Positions 5,940 to 7,948 of a DNA stretch of 7,948 nt are shown here, one piece after another. A program made the translations under genes and the position numbers. Where the stretch lies: positions 1-7,948 of the forward strand of contig CAMDAL010000183.1 in assembly GCA_945888565.1 (NCBI GenBank). The letters run 5' to 3'. Every line of letters starts with the position of its first letter. The first letter of the stretch is position 1. Source of the stretch: Devosia equisanguinis. GTDB taxonomy: Bacteria; Pseudomonadota; Alphaproteobacteria; Rhizobiales; Devosiaceae. The notes beneath the pieces were generated by a model. It did no database searches and was not told the origin of the DNA. It saw only the letters and a list, made by a program, of their open reading frames with translations.

Positions 5940-6716
5940 AAGGAACAGGGCAGCATCCTTCTGCACATCGAGAGCGCCACCGCCTGCCGCGAAGGCCGCA
6001 GCGATGGCGCTCCGGAACGCCTCCAGCTCGGTATCGCTGGCACGATCGCCGGGCGGATAGGAGGTGAGCGCCATGAACACCACCTCGGCGTCGGTGACGT
6101 GCAGGCCGCCCGGGCACACGGTTTTCGTCACGTTGCCGAACGCGGCGCCGAGCAGGCTCTCGGCGCGCTCGTGCCCGAAGGCGACGGCGGCGGGATCGAT
6201 CGGCGGGCTGCCGAACACGGTGGTGAGCGCATAAAGCTGCTTCAGGTTGCCGGCGCCGTTATTGGTGACCGCCAGCGTGCCGCCCGGCTTCAGCACGCGA
6301 TGGAGCTCCGCCACCGCCTTCTCCTGATCGGCAACGTGGTAGAGCATGTGCATGGCGATCACCACGTCGAAGCTGGCATCGGCGAAGGGCAGGGCGGTGA
6401 CATCGGCCTGCTGGCCGGTGACACTGGCAAACCCCAGCGGGGCGCAACGCTCCGTCGCTTCCTTGACCATCCCTTCGGACTGGTCGGCGAGTGTCAGGTG
6501 CAGCCCCGCGGGAAAGTGCCCCTCCGATCCGGCCCAGAACCACGCCGGACCGCAGCCAATATCGAGGACGCTGTCACCTGCCGCCAACGGCAGCCGGTCC
6601 ATCACCCAGGAAAACCACGGCTCGCCAACCGAAAACTCCCGATGCAACCGGGCCCGGGCCGCCAGCTTGCTACTATCCGCGTATTGTTGCGATACACCTG
6701 AAGTAATTGCAGACAC
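5922..6716 (-). CDS. Class I SAM-dependent methyltransferase
   Basis: A 264-residue Rossmann-fold methyltransferase of the Methyltransf_11 / UbiE-like group, with GTG read as Met. Motif I is VLDIGCGPAWFW (50-61). The acidic residue closing strand 2 is Asp78 in LADQSEGM. The adenine-side motif is ADVTALPFADASFDVVI (104-120), followed by MHMLYHV. The post-motif LKPGGTLAVTNNG (142-154) is typical. Residues 155-220 form a variable substrate cap. The substrate cannot be told from the sequence. The frame is open to 6908, but the upstream part (rich in Cys and polar residues) does not look like family sequence. GTG 6716 is preferred because GGGAGGG (6721-6727) ends four bases before it and because SGVSQQYADSSKLAARARLH begins close to the conserved part. 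ATG at 6734 is the main alternative; it would put the ribosome site inside the coding sequence. Confidence 0.88.
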   Translation of the reverse strand: MSAITSGVSQQYADSSKLAARARLHREFSVGEPWFSWVMDRLPLAAGDSVLDIGCGPAWFWAGSEGHFPAGLHLTLADQSEGMVKEATERCAPLGFASVTGQQADVTALPFADASFDVVIAMHMLYHVADQEKAVAELHRVLKPGGTLAVTNNGAGNLKQLYALTTVFGSPPIDPAAVAFGHERAESLLGAAFGNVTKTVCPGGLHVTDAEVVFMALTSYPPGDRASDTELEAFRSAIAAAFAAGGGALDVQKDAALFLSRKPG

Positions 6717-6720
6717 GCAT

Positions 6721-6727
6721 CCCTCCC
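6721..6727 (-). promoter_or_regulatory. Shine-Dalgarno that fixes the methyltransferase GTG start
   Basis: On the minus strand GGGAGGG is followed by ATGC and then GTG at 6716. It is the strongest Shine-Dalgarno match I found in the window. It decides between GTG 6716 and the longer alternatives at 6734, 6806, 6818 and 6908, none of which I saw preceded by a comparable site. Confidence 0.7.
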
Positions 6728-6737
6728 AAGACATCAA

Positions 6738-6767
6738 TTGCGAGAAAGCGGTAACATGCCCGATAAT
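6738..6767 (+). promoter_or_regulatory. Plus-strand sigma70-type promoter in the methyltransferase upstream region
   Basis: TTGCGA (6738-6743), an 18-base spacer and GATAAT (6762-6767) match the consensus at four and five of six positions. Transcription would start near 6774 and run away from the methyltransferase gene, into the small reading frame at 6811. The site lies just upstream of the methyltransferase ribosome site, so the region may hold divergent promoters; I could not define a convincing minus-strand promoter. Confidence 0.4.
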
Positions 6768-6792
6768 GTCTGCAAATGTCGGTAGTGGACAC
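6765..6792. promoter_or_regulatory. Possible operator repeats downstream of the 6738-6767 promoter
   Basis: AATGTC occurs twice 10 bases apart (6765-6770 and 6775-6780), one helical turn. The second copy also forms an inverted pair TGTC (6777-6780) with GACA (6788-6791). The cluster starts within the -10 and covers the predicted start site, a common place for a repressor. The elements are short and could be chance. Confidence 0.2.
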
Positions 6793-6810
6793 TGATCGAC
6801 GCCATGCATA

Positions 6811-6969
6811 ATGGACATGGCTCTGAAAGCTGGATCACCTCGATCGCTACATCCGCTGACGCAGGCGGCCAGCTTCTTCTTCACGCTGCTGACCGCTTGG
6901 GCGGCCATGGGCTTCCGATCGCCGAAGTTTGCCGTTGCCAGCGAAGTGGTATGGGGCGACGCGACCTAG
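6811..6969 (+). CDS. Possible small single-pass membrane protein (52 residues)
   Basis: An ATG-to-TAG frame of 52 codons lies in the gap between the methyltransferase and dehydrogenase genes, on the opposite strand to both. The product has a polar, basic start (MDMALKAGSPRSLHP), one hydrophobic stretch at about 19-35 (AASFFFTLLTAWAAMGF) and a polar end. A promoter-like site at 6738-6767 would give a leader of about 37 bases. By my count 37 of 52 codons end in G or C, lower than neighbouring genes appear. There is no Shine-Dalgarno before ATG 6811; ATG 6817 is an alternative. Its TAG overlaps the dehydrogenase stop within CTAG (6966-6969). I do not recognise a family. Chance open frame is a real possibility. 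Confidence 0.3.
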   Translation: MDMALKAGSPRSLHPLTQAASFFFTLLTAWAAMGFRSPKFAVASEVVWGDAT

Positions 6970-7712
6970 AGGGCGGTCAGTGCCTGCTTTTCCCAATTGT
7001 AGAGCATGCGGTTTTCGGTGAACGACGGCTCGATCATGTCGATCAGGCTGGGGGCGACGGCGGCAGGGCGCGGCAGCGTCTCGGGGTCTTCGCCGGGGAC
7101 GGCTTTGGCCCGCATGGCGGTGCGCACGGCACCGGGATGGAAGAGGTTGACGCGGACCTGCGACGCTCCAGCGGCCTCGGTGGCGTAGCTTTTGACCAGG
7201 GCCTCGAGCGCGGCCTTGCTGGCGGCGTAGAGCCCCCAGAACGGCCGGGCGGACTGGGCCGAGCTCGACGAGACGAACACGGCGCGGCCAGCCTCAGACT
7301 GCCGCAGCAGCAGGTCGAGCGAGCGGATCAGGCGATAGTTGGCGGTGACGTTCAGCCCCATCACCTTGTCGAAATCCTTGGGGTCGACATGCGCCAAGGG
7401 GCTGAGGCCTGTGAGCATGGCGGCATTGCCGACGAGCCCGTCGAGCCTGCCCCAGCGCTCGAAGATGGCACTGCCGAGCCGGTCGATACCGTCATAGTCG
7501 CGCAGGTCGAGCGGCACGAGGGTGGTTGAGCCGCCCAGCGCCTGGATCTCGTCGTCGAGGTCCTCAAGCCCGCCAACCGTTCGCGCTATCGCAATGACAT
7601 GCGCACCGCGCCGCGCCGCCTCGAGCGCCGCCTGGTAGCCGATGCCGCGCGAGGCGCCGGTGACGAGCACGATCTTGTCGGCGAGGGTGTTGGCGGTCGC
7701 GTTGGCGGTCAT
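6966..7712 (-). CDS. Short-chain dehydrogenase/reductase, YciK-like
   Basis: A 248-residue classical SDR that should be an NAD(P)H-dependent oxidoreductase; its substrate is unknown. The cofactor motif is TGASRGIG (18-25). LDLRD (68-72) follows strand 3. The usual NNAG is GNAA here (95-98). The active-site elements are Asn121, the Ser run at 148-151 and Tyr162/Lys166 in YAASK. The C-terminal part HPGAVRTAMRAKAVPGEDPETL (192-213) closely resembles the NPGGTRTAMRA region of E. coli YciK, which supports that subgroup. ATG 7712 is chosen because homologues start about 10-14 residues before the cofactor strand. The frame runs on to 7796, but that Pro/Arg-rich stretch is not SDR-like. No clear Shine-Dalgarno was seen. 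The 194-base gap to the next minus-strand gene argues against tight coupling. Confidence 0.92.
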   Translation of the reverse strand: MTANATANTLADKIVLVTGASRGIGYQAALEAARRGAHVIAIARTVGGLEDLDDEIQALGGSTTLVPLDLRDYDGIDRLGSAIFERWGRLDGLVGNAAMLTGLSPLAHVDPKDFDKVMGLNVTANYRLIRSLDLLLRQSEAGRAVFVSSSSAQSARPFWGLYAASKAALEALVKSYATEAAGASQVRVNLFHPGAVRTAMRAKAVPGEDPETLPRPAAVAPSLIDMIEPSFTENRMLYNWEKQALTAL

Positions 7713-7796
7713 GCGGAGGTCTCGGATGCTGCGATGCGGGCTTCTAGCGGGCAGGGGCCGCGGAGGGAAGGGGGAGCTTGCCGCAGGGTGCCCCAT

Positions 7797-7906
7797 GGGC
7801 CGTTGAGGCGCTCAGTTCCCCAACCACCGAAGTGGGTGATGCAACCACTATGGCCGGGCAGTCCGCCCTTGTGCCCCGCATCGAAGTCAAAGGGGCTAAA
7901 TGCCCC
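7797..7906 (-). other. Hairpin-dense non-coding stretch before the dehydrogenase
   Basis: Read on the minus strand, it holds GGGGC-ATTTA-GCCCC (7892-7906), GGGC-GGACT-GCCC (7856-7868) and CCAC-TTCG-GTGG (7824-7835), the last with a C(UUCG)G tetraloop. The heptamer GTGGTTG occurs twice (7821-7827, 7842-7848) on either side of the CCAC arm, so CCAC can pair with either copy and two folds exclude each other. No good open frame or clear promoter was found, though TTGACT lies at 7884-7889 without a matching -10. It may be a leader, a small RNA or intergenic filler. Confidence 0.3.
7888..7906 (-). terminator. Weak intrinsic terminator after the rightmost gene
   Basis: On the minus strand, starting directly after the TAG of the truncated gene, GGGGC (7906-7902), loop ATTTA and GCCCC (7896-7892) are followed by TTTG. 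The stem is short (five pairs) and the T-run only three, so termination is probably partial. Confidence 0.4.
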
Positions 7907-7948
7907 CTAGCTGGCTTCGCGCATCAGGGAGATGGTCTTGGGGTCGGA
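7907..7948 (-). CDS. C-terminal end of an unidentified gene (partial)
   Basis: Thirteen codons (SDPKTISLMREAS) and TAG are visible on the minus strand before the window ends; the gene starts beyond the right edge. The stop is followed at once by a terminator-like hairpin, which supports a true gene end. In many alphaproteobacteria an SDR of this type lies downstream of purF, so purF is one candidate from memory of gene order, but 13 residues do not identify it. Confidence 0.4.
   Translation of the reverse strand, partial: SDPKTISLMREAS

Noticed and set aside
6717..6908. N-terminal extension of the methyltransferase to ATG 6908 (64 extra residues)
   Set aside because: The extension is unlike methyltransferase sequence, would overlap the promoter-like region, and a far better ribosome site precedes GTG 6716.
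7713..7796. N-terminal extension of the dehydrogenase to ATG 7796
   Set aside because: The 28 residues are Pro/Arg/Ser-rich and the SDR fold begins normally shortly after ATG 7712.
7821..7848. A tRNA T-arm-like look (GGTTGCATCACC on the minus strand)
   Set aside because: The loop does not match TTCRANY, and no acceptor stem, D-arm or anticodon arm can be placed around it.

Overview
The window is GC-rich, densely coded bacterial chromosome that looks like housekeeping sequence from an alphaproteobacterium. A Hyphomicrobiales member such as a Devosia relative is my best guess. This rests on the style of the GuaA, Der and membrane-anchored TPR proteins and on TPR lying directly before der. It is inference, not a database result. 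I see no insertion sequence, prophage, CRISPR array, tRNA or rRNA.

Layout, left to right. (1) The 3' end of a cyclic-nucleotide-binding-domain protein (+, 2-262). (2) A 120-base gap that can fold into a branched structure, then guaA (+, 383-1954), GMP synthase. (3) A strong hairpin, then a single-pass membrane TPR protein (+, 2082-3020). Its tail carries nine copies of an 18-bp/6-residue repeat. (4) A hairpin and a GC palindrome, then der (+, 3102-4544), the tandem-GTPase ribosome assembly factor. (5) A promoter-like site, then a CNNM/CorC-type membrane protein with CBS domains (+, 4642-5919), which begins at TTG. (6) A convergent junction of only 2 bases with nested inverted repeats, then a class I methyltransferase on the minus strand (5922-6716, GTG start behind a strong Shine-Dalgarno). 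(7) A 249-base gap holding a plus-strand promoter-like site, short repeats and a possible 52-residue membrane protein. (8) A YciK-like short-chain dehydrogenase (-, 6966-7712). (9) A hairpin-rich gap of 194 bases and the last codons of an unrecognised minus-strand gene (7907-7948).

The genes do not form one pathway. guaA serves purine synthesis, der serves 50S assembly, the TPR protein probably works at the inner membrane, and the CorC-like protein is probably tied to Mg2+ handling or membrane stress. The methyltransferase and dehydrogenase have no identifiable substrate. I found no convincing new multi-gene system. The most interesting signals are the hexapeptide array in the TPR protein, the candidate small membrane protein with its own promoter, and the structured non-coding stretches before guaA and before the dehydrogenase.
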